A stretch of 64,000 bases of DNA from Nageia nagi (Eukaryota; Pinophyta). Under the pieces are notes generated by a model. That model was not told the origin of the DNA. It saw nothing but the letters and a program-made list of their open reading frames with translations, and did not search any database. Positions 11,401 through 22,467 of the stretch are shown here, piece by piece; the first letter of the stretch is position 1; every line of letters begins with the position of its first letter. Both the position numbers and the translations under genes were made by a program. Where the stretch lies: assembly GCA_050084985.1 (NCBI GenBank), contig JBITNC010000001.1:111600001-111664000 (forward strand), written 5' to 3'.

Positions 11401-13561
11401 ACTTATTGTACCGATGAACCCTCAAGATTATGAAGATGTTATGGGATCATTAAATATCCCTAACTGTGCATTATCCAAATGTATAGGTCCTATCTATGCA
11501 GCTGGTGTTTGATCCATCTAGAGTGCTCCATTATCAATGAAATCCTATATAAGATTACAAAGTATCCTACAATACTAGGTTAGATGACTAGGTACCCTAT
11601 GAAAATTACAAAATTCCTCTTAATGAAAATTTTTAGGTACACCATCAGTAAACTTAGGTTCAACAATAGGAGGTAATTCAATCAGTTCTTCATCTAATAA
11701 TATATTCAAAATATTATTAACAATACCAATCAAAGGAGTATATTGGTGAATATGCTTGAGAGGGGTGTTACCTCTTTTTTTACGAGTGAAATTATTTGCT
11801 TCAACCTTGAATTAATTTTCTGTAATAGGTTTTGTAGGTGAAGTATACTCAACATGTTTCATAACACTCAATTTTTTAATGCATGGTTACTTTTTAGTAA
11901 TAGTGTCAATCTTATCTCCTAAAGACATATCATGATTAGAAATGACAAATAGCTTATATGTAGGCAAGAGACCATCCATAAAAATATGCTTGAGTTCATG
12001 TTCATCTATGGTGAGTTTATTAGTAGTTTGTTCCCATATCCTTACAAAATCCTTCACTAATTGGTTAGAGATTTGTTTAATTTTACACAAGTCATTAAGA
12101 TAAACCTTCTCAGTAATGTTATAACCATAATCATGCAAAAATATGTGACTCAAATCCTTATACATATTAATTCTTCTTTCAAGAAGCTAAAAGTACCATT
12201 TGAGAGCCTCATATTTCAAATTGCAAGAAAACAACTTAGCCAACAAATCTTGATCTTGCATATATTCAATAGCTTCTTCATGAAATTTATGAACATGCAT
12301 CCTAAGATCCTATATAACATCAAATTTAGTAAATTTGACACTCTTTTTCCTAGGGATTACTTTGGCAAGAATCCTAGCAGTGAGGGGTCTTTTTAAACAT
12401 GAAAGAAAATCATCCTCACTACTCTCCTTATTGCTAAGTCCTACATTGGTTTTTGGGCATGATGGTGAGGGAGGAGGATGTTGTTGTGCATTATTTGTTA
12501 TTTAACATGGAATATGTTTCAAAATAGAAAACTTATTAGTATGATTAACCCTATGCTACTCAAGTTCATGCATTACCTCTACCAAGATTTTTAATTATTC
12601 ATATGGAGGTTATTTATATCAATCACTATTTTTGTAGATATCCATAATAATACCTACTTTAATCTCATGTTCCTTGGGAGTCCAAGTTGGTTGTAGCTTA
12701 AAGGCTTCTCTAATAACTTTAGTAAGTTGTTTAATGAGAGATGTAATTTCATCATTAGATGAAATAATTGGACCCTTACCTTTCTTCTTTTGATCGAAGT
12801 ATTATGGATTAAGGATCAAATAATTGTAAGATTCATCCCCCACATCTTCAAGTTTTGATTGATCATCTCTATCAAAAGCATCATTTGCATGTAGTGGTTG
12901 TTCTAACTCAACATCTAGCTCTAATTTGGACTCTTCTCCATTAGGATACATGCTACCCACACTGTGGTTATAGTCAATCATGTGACCCGCATTATGCATT
13001 TCATGTATAAGCTAGAGATGTTTTGATGATTGCTCATAACAAAATAAGCTATATTTAGATTCTGCAGTGTCTAACTAGTTACCAAGTAAATTTTCATCTG
13101 TAAGATATTTCACCAAAATAGGAGCATTATTACAAATAAAAAATTATAGCTTTTCCTTATTACTGTTGAATGGATCAAGCATTATAGGGAATCCTATCAA
13201 GTGGAAGTTCATCATCAATAGAAGGTTTTGGATGAGGAGGAAAATTATCCAAGTTGCTAAGATCAAGAATATCATATCAATTAGGAGTCTCTCTAATAAT
13301 GGACATTCATTTACCATAATCTAAAGATTCAAAATCCCATATGGTCCTAGGAGGAGGGATTGGAATAGATAATTTAGGATTAATTAGAAGACTTCTCCTA
13401 ACCTTTAAAAATTGTAGTTTGGATTTAGATATTGTAGGGTTATATGTATTAAGATCCATATTTGGGATATAAGCAAAACAAACCCTATTTTTATCTTGCT
13501 CTTTGGGTACTATTTGGAGCACTTCCTCTATGGAGAGAAAAAGTAGTGAAAATGGATTCAT
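11400..13561 (-). pseudogene. gag: Decayed gag of element A
   Basis: The minus-strand reading starts near 13561 (MNPFSLLFLSIEEVLQ), about 65 nt after the primer-binding site. The clearest piece, 11887-12165, has the core of a plant gypsy capsid: the segment around DLCKIKQISNQLVKDFVRIW, then LKHIFMDGLLPTYK. Further on, about 11440-11660, a zinc-knuckle-like stretch reads FCNFHRVPSHLT, then C and a LI.DFIDNG tail interrupted by stops. Frames are broken in many places, so no functional Gag is expected. Plus-strand frames in the same region are shadows. No pol follows, which is the basis for calling the element gag-only. Confidence 0.72.
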
Positions 13562-13611
13562 GAATTTACAAAAGGATTTTGCCCTAGAAGAAGTCCTAGG
13601 TGTGTAAGAAT

Positions 13612-13626
13612 ATTGGGTTCACCAAA
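13612..13626 (-). other. Element A primer-binding site
   Basis: The minus strand, just after the 5' LTR end TCTACA, reads TT then TGGTGAACCCAA. It starts with TGG, as a site complementary to a tRNA 3' CCA end should. The same 12 bases sit at the same offset in element B (26688-26702). Confidence 0.75.
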
Positions 13627-14300
13627 TGTAGAGCCTAAATAATGTGATGGTGTAATTAATTTAGGGAATTAAAACATGCACTATTTGGTCTATTAATTAG
13701 TTGACATAAAGCAAGAATATGACAATAGATGATTAAACATATAGGCTCATTTTGTTAACATACATATTCAATAAATCAAGGAAAGACACAAGCAATATCA
13801 TATGCATTAGTACTACACTGATGCCCTAGTAATAGTATTTCCAACATCATGCTAATGATCAAATAACAAATGTGACCAAAGATGAAATGATAAATGAATG
13901 AATGATTTATCAATATAACAAAGTTATGATAATATTTGAGATAAGAGATTTGCTTGTTATAGATAATAAGGCTTTGCAAGTGTTTGATTTACTAATGATG
14001 TTCGAGTCCTTTGATTTTCTATTCGATCGTAAATTGATAGAAGCCTTAAGTCTTCTATAATCTACCCCTTGTCTAGTCTCCTCTTGATGACAATCCCATC
14101 CTCTATCTATCTTTGTATGTCTTTAATGCCTTTATATAGGGATGCTTCTATTATAGGATTTGACCCCTTGTATAATTAACAAGGGTTAAATATATGGCCT
14201 ACACCTCTTTTATACATTTTAAATCACTTTTTAAATAATACATTGTTAAAGGATTCAAATGATTTATAAATACATAAAGGTTCATTTTGAGGCATCTACA
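13627..14300 (-). repeat. Element A 5' LTR (right copy)
   Basis: 674 bp, TGTAGA...TCTACA, matching 6590-7254 with scattered substitutions and small indels. It is followed by ATAAG, the right copy of the target duplication. Confidence 0.93.
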
Positions 14301-14305
14301 ATAAG

Positions 14306-14787
14306 TATATGCAACGTAAAGATGAAGTCAAATATGAAAAAATAAATTGTAAATAAATATAAAATATGAAAGAGAGATGGTGTTTATTTAGTAAAATTTG
14401 TTTGATTTTGACCCTTTTTTCAATGTTGGTTGTAAATTAAGTATTAAAGTTGCATGGATTAGTAAATGGATTCTAAGGGATTTGATAAATGCAATTTTTG
14501 ATGTGTGATTAATGTTTTATTTTTTGAAGTGATTGAAATGAAAATTACATAAATAAAAATTAATTAATAAAAATTTAGTTTAATATAATAATGTAAAATT
14601 TTTAAAAAAATATAATACAAATTATTGTAGCAAATTTATAAATGAAATTTTGTATTGAGTTTTAATAAAAGTTGGAGGTGTATATTAGAGTTAAGCTTAC
14701 ACATAGTGGTTATTTGTTATAAATTTATGCAAATTTAGGATTTTCAATTTTATAATAGGTTAAATTTAAACCTCAAATAGAGCTAAT
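14306..14787. other. AT-rich host sequence between elements A and B
   Basis: No gene is seen. The last five bases (CTAAT, 14783-14787) are the left copy of element B's target duplication. Confidence 0.5.
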
Positions 14788-15569
14788 TATTTACAAGTAA
14801 AAGTGTATTTGAGAATGCAAATAAATGAATATCTATAGTCCCGAAAGATACATATATCTATTTGTAAATTTTGAGCTAACGAATAACAATTTATAACAAG
14901 ATAATCTGATATAGAAGATAATGAATAATTAAAATCAAAATGAAATTATAAAATAAGACTAAATTTATGTACCTACCTCATGGAACATACCTAATATTGA
15001 TAAATAGAAGATAGTGATGAAGACTCAGCAACTAACAGAGTCTACACACAAAGTTGTAGAGCAAGATGATTTGAAAAGAGGGCTATGAGTAGTCTATTTA
15101 ATACTCAAAAGGAGCATTGATGGTTTGCTTTCATCTATAGGTGAGCATAAATGATATATGTTAGATTTTAGTTCATTCTAAACTAACTCTATGCCTTCAC
15201 ACAAACTCTCTCATTTTGATACTTAGATAAGCTTAGAATTGTCAAGATGCTTGCATAAGGAAGTACACAAACCACAACCTTGAATAGTGATGTCAAGAGA
15301 CACCTAAAATATTACCATCATCAAGATCAAATATGAGATAATATATCTCCTTGATGTGGACTTACTATTAGATCCCTATATATATAAATAATAATATGAC
15401 CTACTCCTTAGGTCGACATGTACCTACATAAACAAGAATATAGTAAGTCGATGATATATATTGATCATATCCAAAATAAAATTAATATTCTTGAACTAGA
15501 TATATAAGTACATGCATATATTTTCCAATGTATTAAATTAAATTCATAAATTAATTTTAGGTGATAACA
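14788..15569 (-). repeat. Element B 3' LTR (left copy)
   Basis: 782 bp, TATTTAC...GGTGATAACA, matching 26703-27491 throughout. The expected TG start has become TA. Confidence 0.92.
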
Positions 15570-15585
15570 AATGCCCCACTTTGGA
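15570..15585 (-). other. Element B polypurine tract
   Basis: The minus strand reads CCAAAGTGGGGCATT directly before the 3' LTR start TGTTATCACC. Confidence 0.75.
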
Positions 15586-16009
15586 TGAGAAATTGAAAAT
15601 CACTAGGTGCATTGAGATTTTTCATTCAAAGTATAACCAAAATGTTATAGCAATTGAATCCTAATATGTATCAACATGCTTAATACTAAGACTAATAAAT
15701 CTATTTTGATACTAAAATATGATAAATATCTAAGAAAGATAAGCAATATTATTGACAAAAGGTATGAGTTTAAGAAAACCCCCTCATATGACATCCATCA
15801 TGTTGCTCCTAGTTGATGTTGATATGCTCCATGAGCTCTAATGATAACCTAGAAAAGAAAGAGTTATAGATTCCATAGCCATATAATGATAATTACCCAT
15901 ATTTTTGATATATTTTTTATATGTGGAGTACAACCATCTCATGTCATTGATGATTTTTTCCATTGAACTTATGGAAGCTAAACTTCCTATTGAGAGGCAT
16001 AATGATAAA

Positions 16010-16220
16010 ACTAGGAGTTGAAACTCTGCCAAGAGGCATATTGCAATTATTATGAGAGCTAAAACTCTACACCAAGAGGTATATTGTAATGAGAAGTGAA
16101 GCTAAAACTTTACCAAGAGGTATGAAATTAGGATGATGATATGAGAGCTAAAACTCTACCTAGAGGCATGCAAATCTTACAATATGGGAGCTAAAACTTT
16201 GCACCAAGGGGTATCTGATG
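16010..16220. repeat. Degenerate ~45-60-bp tandem repeats in element B 3' region
   Basis: Five spaced copies of GAGCTAAAACTCTACCAAGAGGT or close variants occur between 16014 and 16220, separated by short variable sequence (TATTGCAAT, TATTGTAATGAG and similar). The array lies between the integrase end and the 3' LTR of element B. Confidence 0.75.
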
Positions 16221-16394
16221 ATTTATTTTTGCTATTTTTTATTGTACAATAGGAACATGAGTGGTACTTTCCTACTAAAATGGAGTGTTGGTGCTCCTTT
16301 ATGATACTAAAATGACCTTGTATTTTGGATTTTTATGCCATCTATTCCATGCTTATTCTTGTAGTAACATTTTTATGGAAATAAATGCATAGGA

Positions 16395-16525
16395 TGACCC
16401 ATAAGTTGCTTAGATGTGATACTTCTTTAGGTGCCTAGCATTGATGGGATTTTTGAGAATCTCCCCATCCAATGTATTCAATCTATATGCACCTTTGCTA
16501 AAGACCTCTATGATGATGTATGGGC
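16395..16525 (-). pseudogene. Integrase C-terminal tail of element B, cut off by element E
   Basis: Minus-strand translation gives YIIIEVFSKGAYRLNTLDGE and then PINARHL, the end of a gypsy integrase after the GPY motif. The upstream part of the same protein resumes at 22468, where it reads KFEPNW up to the break. Element E's TGGGC target duplication falls exactly in the codons of this motif. The two parts are in accord as one pre-insertion reading frame. Confidence 0.75.
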
Positions 16526-16935
16526 TATTATGATGCTAAAATTATGAAAAGAGAAATATTGCAAAAATGAAATGAATATCAATTTGAAATAGGAAAATGA
16601 TAACTATCTAATGGAAATAATAGAGCATGCACTAGTAAGTAGAATATGAAATAGCAATAACAAGCAAATAAGGATAGGATTTTACTAAATAGTAATAGAA
16701 TCATAGGCTGATTCAAGGGGGTTACCTCCTTACAACTCCAAAAGTGAAAAATAATGTTCAAGATGCCCTTCTCCACACACTTCTATCTATTTATAATAAA
16801 TTAAACCTAACCTTAATAGTAATGAAAAATTGGGTCCCACCCTTACAATCATAATATTATAGTTTACAATATAGTTCAATAATTTAATAAAATACTAATA
16901 CTAACACTAAAATGTTATGATGTGGGATCCTAATA
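16526..16935 (-). repeat. Element E 3' LTR (left copy)
   Basis: 410 bp, colinear with 22053-22462. Both termini have transitions relative to the right copy: TG to TA at the start and CA to TA at the end. Confidence 0.92.
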
Positions 16936-16952
16936 TGCCACCTCTCTTGGGA
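16936..16952 (-). other. Element E polypurine tract
   Basis: The minus strand reads CCCAAGAGAGGTGGCA immediately before the 3' LTR. Confidence 0.7.
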
Positions 16953-17160
16953 TAAAGCTTTGTCCTCAAAGCTTGAAGTGTGGAAATTGTTGCTGTAGCT
17001 GATAAAGTATTTCCCATGTCACATCTTTTGGTGCCATGCCTTACCACTACATAAGGACTTCTATGATGAAGTGATTATGAAGCTACCATAAAAATTGATC
17101 CAAAACTACCTCAAGTACAACTACCATTGATCCATCCTCTACCAACTTAGGTAATTATGT
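16953..17160 (-). pseudogene. Chromodomain at the C-terminus of element E pol
   Basis: Minus-strand translation contains DVTWEILYQLQQQFPHFKL followed by a stop and GQSF. This is the W...L..L...FP.F pattern of the group of chromodomains found after plant chromovirus integrases. It also has an upstream VLDQFLW segment corresponding to the chromodomain's β-strands. Such domains bind histone marks and direct integration to heterochromatin. At least three in-frame stops are present. Confidence 0.7.
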
Positions 17161-18414
17161 CTAAACCCAAACCTCTGATACAACCACTTTCTTGAGATAA
17201 GAGACATGAAACACTGGGTGAATCTTGGAAGAAGTAGGAAGCTTTAATTTGTATGTAGCTAGGCCAATGCGTTATAACACCTTGTAAGGACCATAAAACT
17301 TTAGGGCTAACTTTTGAGGGCCTTTTATTTTTAAAGATTTTTGGTGAAAAGGTTGCAACCTCAAAAAGACCATGTCATCTACTTGGAACTCTCTTTCCAC
17401 ATGTTGCTAATCAGCCTATTGTTTCATATGGTGTTGGACTATCTAAAGGTTATCCTTGAGCAAATAAAAAATATCATCTTGAGTAACTAAACCTGAGTCA
17501 ACTACCTAAACTTTACTAGTACCTGCAACATATGAGGTGACTGTTGGTGGAGCTTGACCATACATTGCTTCATAGGGGGTCATCTTGTTGGTAGAATGAT
17601 AAGATGTATTATACCACCACTCATCCAAGGGAAGCCATCATACCCAATGCATAGGTTGTGCTAAAGAAAAATAATGTAAATATGTTTCCAAACATTTGTT
17701 GATAATTTCAATTTGACCATCAATTTGTAGGTGATATGCTGAGCTCATGTTTAGTTGGGTACCTTGTAGCTTAAAAGGCTCTTACCAAAAATGGCTTATA
17801 AAAGTGGGATCATGATCACTGATAATCATCTCTAGCATGCCATGTAGTTTGAAAATTGTATCTGGGAATAATTATGCCACTATCATTACTTTGTAGGGAT
17901 GAGTCAATGAACCAAAATGAGCATATTTGGATAACCAATCAACCACGACTAGAATAACTGATTTACCATTGGATTTAGGAAGGTATTCAATGAAATCCAT
18001 TGAGATATTGGTCCATGTATGGGTAGGTATGGGAAGAGGTTGAAGGAGTCTTGGAGTAGCCACTATCTCACCCTTTTATTGTTGACACACATCATAAGCT
18101 ACCACAAACTACTTGATATTCAATTTCATACCTATCCAATAGAATGATCATGCCACCCACATATAAGTTTCTAAAAATCTATCATGTCTTCATGTAGGTG
18201 TGGAATGTAATTCAACAAGTATTTTTGATTTACATTTTGAAGGAGATAGTAACAAAATTTAGCCTTTGAATCTCAAAATACCATCATGCCATGTGTGGTG
18301 TGGTTTACTTGTGGGGTTTTAAGTGATCTATTTTAAAACTTCTTGGGTGGAGTTATCCTTTGCTCACTCTTGTTTAACTTTATCCAACCATTGAGGAATA
18401 GGAGATGAAAGAGC
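17161..18414 (-). pseudogene. Integrase of element E
   Basis: The core is open at 17872-18063 ([20 protein letters not shown], then [12 protein letters not shown]) and supplies the first catalytic Asp. Downstream, with stops, MLEMIISDHDPTFISHFW supplies the second Asp and LQIDGQIEIINKCLE the Glu, so the D,D,E triad can still be traced. MTPYEAMYGQAPP follows at about 17540-17590, the usual post-core motif. The zinc-binding N-terminal part lies near 18060-18300 but is badly decayed. Its role was joining cDNA into the genome. It continues downstream into the chromodomain. Confidence 0.85.
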
Positions 18415-18963
18415 TTACAATGTTACTTGATATTCAAATTTTCTAGATAGAGCATTAGTAACCACATTCTCCTTACCTTTATGGTATACTATCTCATAAT
18501 CATACCCCAGTAGTTTGGTCACCCATTTTTGTTGGTCAAACATATAAATGCATTGATCAATGAAAAATTTCAAACTATGATGATCTATGAGGATGATGAA
18601 ATGGTGACCAATGAGATATGGTCTTAAACATTGAACTACATGAATGATGGTAAGCATTTCTATTTTATAAGTGGATTTACCCAAATTTTTTCCAAAGAGT
18701 GCTCTCCTAGTGAATGTTAAGGGATGCCCCTCTTGCATTAATACTACCCTGATTCCTACTCCATAAGCATCACTTTCTATCATAAAAGTTTTAGAAAAAT
18801 TTGGAAATGCTAATATTGGGGTGGTACACTTCACCTCCTTGAGCTTAAGGAAAGCTGCCTCAGCTTGAGGGGACCATTGGAATGCATTCTTTTTCAACAA
18901 CATGGTTAGAGGTGCTACAATCTTGCCATAATCCTTTAGAAATTTCTTATAATAGCCTATCAA
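18415..18963 (-). pseudogene. RNase H and RT connection domain of element E
   Basis: A 182-codon open stretch. It begins at RT thumb/connection sequence (MIGYYKKFLKDYGKIVAPLT) and runs into RNase H, with SDAYGVGIRVVLMQEGHPL, LIDHHSLKFF and, near the end, KGKENVVTNALSRK. The first Asp and the HH motif are visible. The usual ADALSR motif near the end reads TNALSR, which removes an Asp expected there. This is the longest intact coding piece of element E. Confidence 0.9.
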
Positions 18964-19700
18964 CCCTAAGAATCCTCATAGACTTTTCAAAGATGTAGGA
19001 ATAGACTAGTTTTGCATGTCAGTAATCTTTTGTGGATCCACCTTAACTCCCTCTTTGGATATAACATGGCCTAAGTAGTCAATTTCCCTCTTATCGAATG
19101 AACATTTTGATTTTTTTGCATACAGCTAGTGTTCCTTCAAAATTTGTTAGGTTTGGTGAACATGTGCCACATGTTCTTACCATGTCTTACTATAGATCAA
19201 GATATCATCAAGGAAAACTAAAATGAACTTCCTGACAAATGAATGAAACTCTTCATTAATTAAACTTTAAAATGTGGATGGAGCATTTTGAGACCAAAAG
19301 GCATGACTTGGAACTCATAATGGCCTTCATGGGTGCAAAATGCAATTTTTGGTATATCATCCTCCTTAAGGTGGATTTGGTGATACCCAGATCATAGGTC
19401 CAACTTGGAAAAATATCTTGCCCCATGTAGTTCATCCAATAATTCATCAATGATTAGGATGGAAAATTTGTCCTTGATGGTAATTTTGTTGAGGGTCTTG
19501 AAATCCACACACATATGCTATGAACCATCTTTCTTATAGACCAATATAATTGGAGAAAAATATGGGCTTATGATAGGTTGAATTTCTCTTACATCCAATA
19601 GTTCCTTAACTAATTTTTTAATCCATGATCATGTGATAGCTGGGGTGGTAAGCCCATTGGTTCCTTAAAGGTACTTGAATGCTTACTGAAGATGGGTTGT
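18964..19700 (-). pseudogene. Reverse transcriptase of element E
   Basis: The catalytic motif FLDDILIYS is readable on minus around 19190-19222. Upstream pieces include the frame at 19256-19450 and a stretch ending VQEIQPII near 19570-19600. Several stops, mostly Gln and Trp codons turned into TAA, TAG or TGA, break the frame. It copies element RNA into DNA together with the RNase H that follows directly. Confidence 0.85.
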
Positions 19701-19924
19701 AGATCCTTAGGCTCTGTGACTTTAGATTTGATGATTGATAAAGAATATAACTATGCCAACATCCCTTTTATATTTTTTCATAGGATCTTTTCCATGTGAT
19801 GTGAGCTCACAATTTGTATAGATCCACCCTATAATCCTCTAAGAGTATGCTCTTGTTCATATATCTTGAAGCTCATCCATAGCTCTACAAAATTCCACTA
19901 CATAGTGCCCAAAGTCTTGAGCCA

Positions 19925-20326
19925 TTATACCCCTAAAACTATATCACATCCCCTAAGTGGTAGAGCGTACATGTAACTTTTCAAAGTATAGTGGTCCATG
20001 CTCAGTTTGACATTATGACATGTGCCTTTACATGCTATTTTCCCTCTATTAACAACCATAACCTCAAAATTATTTGTAGGGTGGATGTAATAATTAGCAA
20101 CCTTAGCCACCCATGGATCAATGAAATTATGAGTACTTCCTGAATCCAACAATATTATGATAGGGCACTTTTTAAAAAACCCTTTGACCTTCATAGTTTG
20201 AGGGGTAGTAATACCTATCAATGCATTGTAAGAGATAACCAAGGCCTCCTCATCTAGAATTTCCTCTGTATCCTCTTTGAGTGCACTCTCATATTCCTCC
20301 TCACTAGGAGCATTGACATTAAGCAA
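19925..20326 (-). pseudogene. Aspartic protease region of element E
   Basis: A 133-codon open stretch. IILLDSGSTHNFID carries the catalytic D-S-G, followed about 20 residues later by VMVVNRGKIACKGTC and by a GCDIVLGV end motif. Upstream, acidic linker sequence (EEEYESALKEDTEEI) is typical of the gag-protease junction. The retropepsin would cleave the Gag-Pol polyprotein. The motif is intact here even though neighbouring domains are broken. Confidence 0.9.
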
Positions 20327-21990
20327 ATATAACTTTTATTGAGTACAAAAATGACCACAAACAAATTTCTCATCATAAATATAGAACAAGCCCTTCTTTT
20401 AATGCTCTTCCATTTCCTCCCATGTCAACTTCTTAGTTTTCATTGTGTGATTTGATTGTGGGGCACTTGTGTTATTAGAGGAATGGGAAATATTATGTGT
20501 TTTTATGAATAGGGATCTTACATTTCATTGATGAGCACTAGCTTTATCTTCAGTGAGCTTTGCCAAAGCAATAACATCCACCATAGTTTTGGGATTAAAC
20601 ATTTTGACCTCTAGTTTAATTTCTTCCTTTAATCCACTGATAAAACAACTTGTGAAAAATGCATCATCTAATCCCTCTATGTGATTTACTAATTTCTCAA
20701 ACTAATTTTGGTATTCTTTGACTATTGTAGATTGACATAACTTGGTCAATGCCCTTGTGAAATCTTCATAGTCACTAGGACCAAAACAAATCAATAATTG
20801 TTGAGTAAATTCATCCCATGAAGGATCAAGATGCATTTTTGAGTACCACTAGTGCCATCGAAGAGCCTGATGATCCAAATGCAAAGTTTCCATGCACACC
20901 TGCAAATCCTTTAAAATTTGGTCCAATGTGAAATACTATTTAGAATTATAAATCCAACCATTGGGATTATTTCCATAAAATTAAGGAAAACCCAATTTGG
21001 TTATGCAAGGAAGAATGAAACCACTTTGTTGGCTTTGAAAGTTATGATGATACCCTTATGGATTTCCTAACTACCTTGATTACTATGAAATGGATGCATT
21101 ATTGGTATGACTAAGACTTAGTTGAACACTATCACATTTTTTGTCAAGGGTTTGTATTTACATCTATATTTATTATATTTCTACCCTAAATGTACTGATA
21201 AGTGTATCTACCATTTGTTGGATCATAGTTTGAAATGTCATCATGGTAGGATCAGCTTGTGCTGCTATTTAGGATCTTATTTCAGGTGTCATTTTTGGAA
21301 ACTGCTATTTTTGAAGCTAATATTTCTAGAAACTACTATTTTTAGAAAGTGCCTAAAAAAGTGTATGGGTGTAATATATAAAAATGATCAACTTGAAAAG
21401 ATGATCATAATGGGCTAGATCTTTTGATGATGATTTTCAAACTCCTAGACTCTTTTTTTTACATCTATGGGTTTGTCTGCTTTTGTTAAAAATTGTTGAA
21501 ATGGTACAAATTTTTAGTTATTTAGCTTTGAAGTTTTTGCTACCTCTAAACTGCTATTTTTGGTAGCTTTGAAAAACTACATGCCATACATTTTGCTTCC
21601 CAAATCAAATTTTTTATATGAAAAAATGATTCTAGGGTAAGGATTATTTGCTCTATAGGCTTGTCTAAACACCCCTCCTATCCAACTTTTACAAGGAAAG
21701 AGGCTAAGAAGATGGCTTCTATGATAAGTAACTTTCTAGTGCACTATAGTTTACAGATGATTGACATAGCTTCCTATGCAGTTTCTATTTATAGCCTAGA
21801 TAGTCTTTGATATACCTTTCGGTACATGGAGTCCAATTTCATGTAGGGTTCTATCTAAGGCTTGGGTATTGGTGCAAAGTTTTTTGCACCTCACTTCACA
21901 CATAACTTTATGGGCAAGTGTGCTTAGCCAAAAATGATAGATCCTCCTGAATATTGTAAAACCACCGGTATAGGGTTTCTAGCTTAGACC
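20327..21990 (-). pseudogene. gag: Decayed gag of element E
   Basis: On minus, a cysteine/histidine cluster (YDEKFVCGHFC) at about 20345-20395 marks the zinc knuckle. Upstream, 20530-20900 translates in pieces that fit a gypsy capsid: FISGLKEEIKLEVKMFNP, and before it sequence ending in a F.ALHQ-like region. The N-terminal part up to the primer-binding site is too eroded to assign. A plus-strand frame at 21122-21418 is a shadow. Confidence 0.65.
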
Positions 21991-22029
21991 TCTAAATTTT
22001 TTTTTTTGTTTTCTTGCAGTAGCATGGCC

Positions 22030-22052
22030 CTAGAAAGAGCTTTGATACTAGA
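22030..22052 (-). other. Element E primer-binding site (initiator Met tRNA type)
   Basis: The minus strand, right after the LTR end TAACA, reads TC then TAGTATCAAAGCTC. Plant elements normally have TGGTATCAGAGC here, so two G-to-A changes are evident. Confidence 0.82.
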
Positions 22053-22462
22053 TGTTATGATGCTACAATTATAAAAAGAGAAATATTATAGAAATAAAAT
22101 GAATATTGATTTGAAATAGGAAAATGATAACTATCTAATGAAAATAACAGAGCATGTGTTGATAAATAAAACAAAAAATAGCAATAATAAGTAGATAAGG
22201 ATAGGATTTTACTAAATAGTAATAGAATCATAGGCCACTTTGAGGGGGCTACCTCCTTACAACTCCAAAAGTGAAAAATAATGTTCAAGATGACTTTCTT
22301 CACACACTTCTATCTATTTATAATTAACTAACACTAACCCTAATAGTAATGCAAAATCGAGCCCTACCCTTATAATCATAATATTACAATTTACAATATA
22401 GGTTGATAATTTAATAAAATACTAATACTAACACTAAAATGTTAGGATGTGGGATCCTAACA
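22053..22462 (-). repeat. Element E 5' LTR (right copy)
   Basis: 410 bp with canonical TGTTA...TAACA ends. It is followed by TGGGC, the right copy of the target duplication. Confidence 0.94.
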
Positions 22463-22467
22463 TGGGC

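Larger units (their letters stand above)
6590..14300 (-). mobile_element. Element A: gag-only LTR retrotransposon (TR-GAG-like)
   Basis: Two direct repeats, 6590-7254 and 13627-14300, begin TGTAGA and end TCTACA, and the whole is flanked by a perfect 5-bp duplication ATAAG (6585-6589 and 14301-14305). On the minus strand the right LTR is followed within 2 nt by a primer-binding-site candidate, TGGTGAACCCAA. The left LTR is preceded by a polypurine tract, AAAGAGGGGAAAA, so transcription runs leftward. Inside, only a gag can be read (about 11.4-13.56 kb). No protease, RT or integrase motif is visible, which fits a non-autonomous terminal-repeat retrotransposon with GAG. Complete decay or loss of pol is the alternative. 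The rest of the interior holds a 192-bp array and a plus-strand coding-like segment. Confidence 0.88.
16526..22462 (-). mobile_element. Element E: chromovirus (Ty3/gypsy) nested in element B
   Basis: LTRs of 410 bp at 16526-16935 and 22053-22462 are flanked by a perfect TGGGC duplication (16521-16525 and 22463-22467). The right LTR has intact ends TGTTA...TAACA. The left copy has decayed to TATTA...TAATA. On minus, the primer-binding site next to the right LTR reads TAGTATCAAAGC, two G-to-A changes from the usual plant initiator-Met site. Protein order is gag, protease, RT, RNase H, integrase and a C-terminal chromodomain, the signature of the Tekay/Reina group of plant chromoviruses. Stops interrupt every domain, so the copy is dead. 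It is younger than element B. Confidence 0.93.

Noticed and set aside
12061-12396. 111-codon plus-strand frame
   Set aside because: It overlaps the minus-strand gag of element A, whose capsid motif is clear. The plus frame is a shadow.
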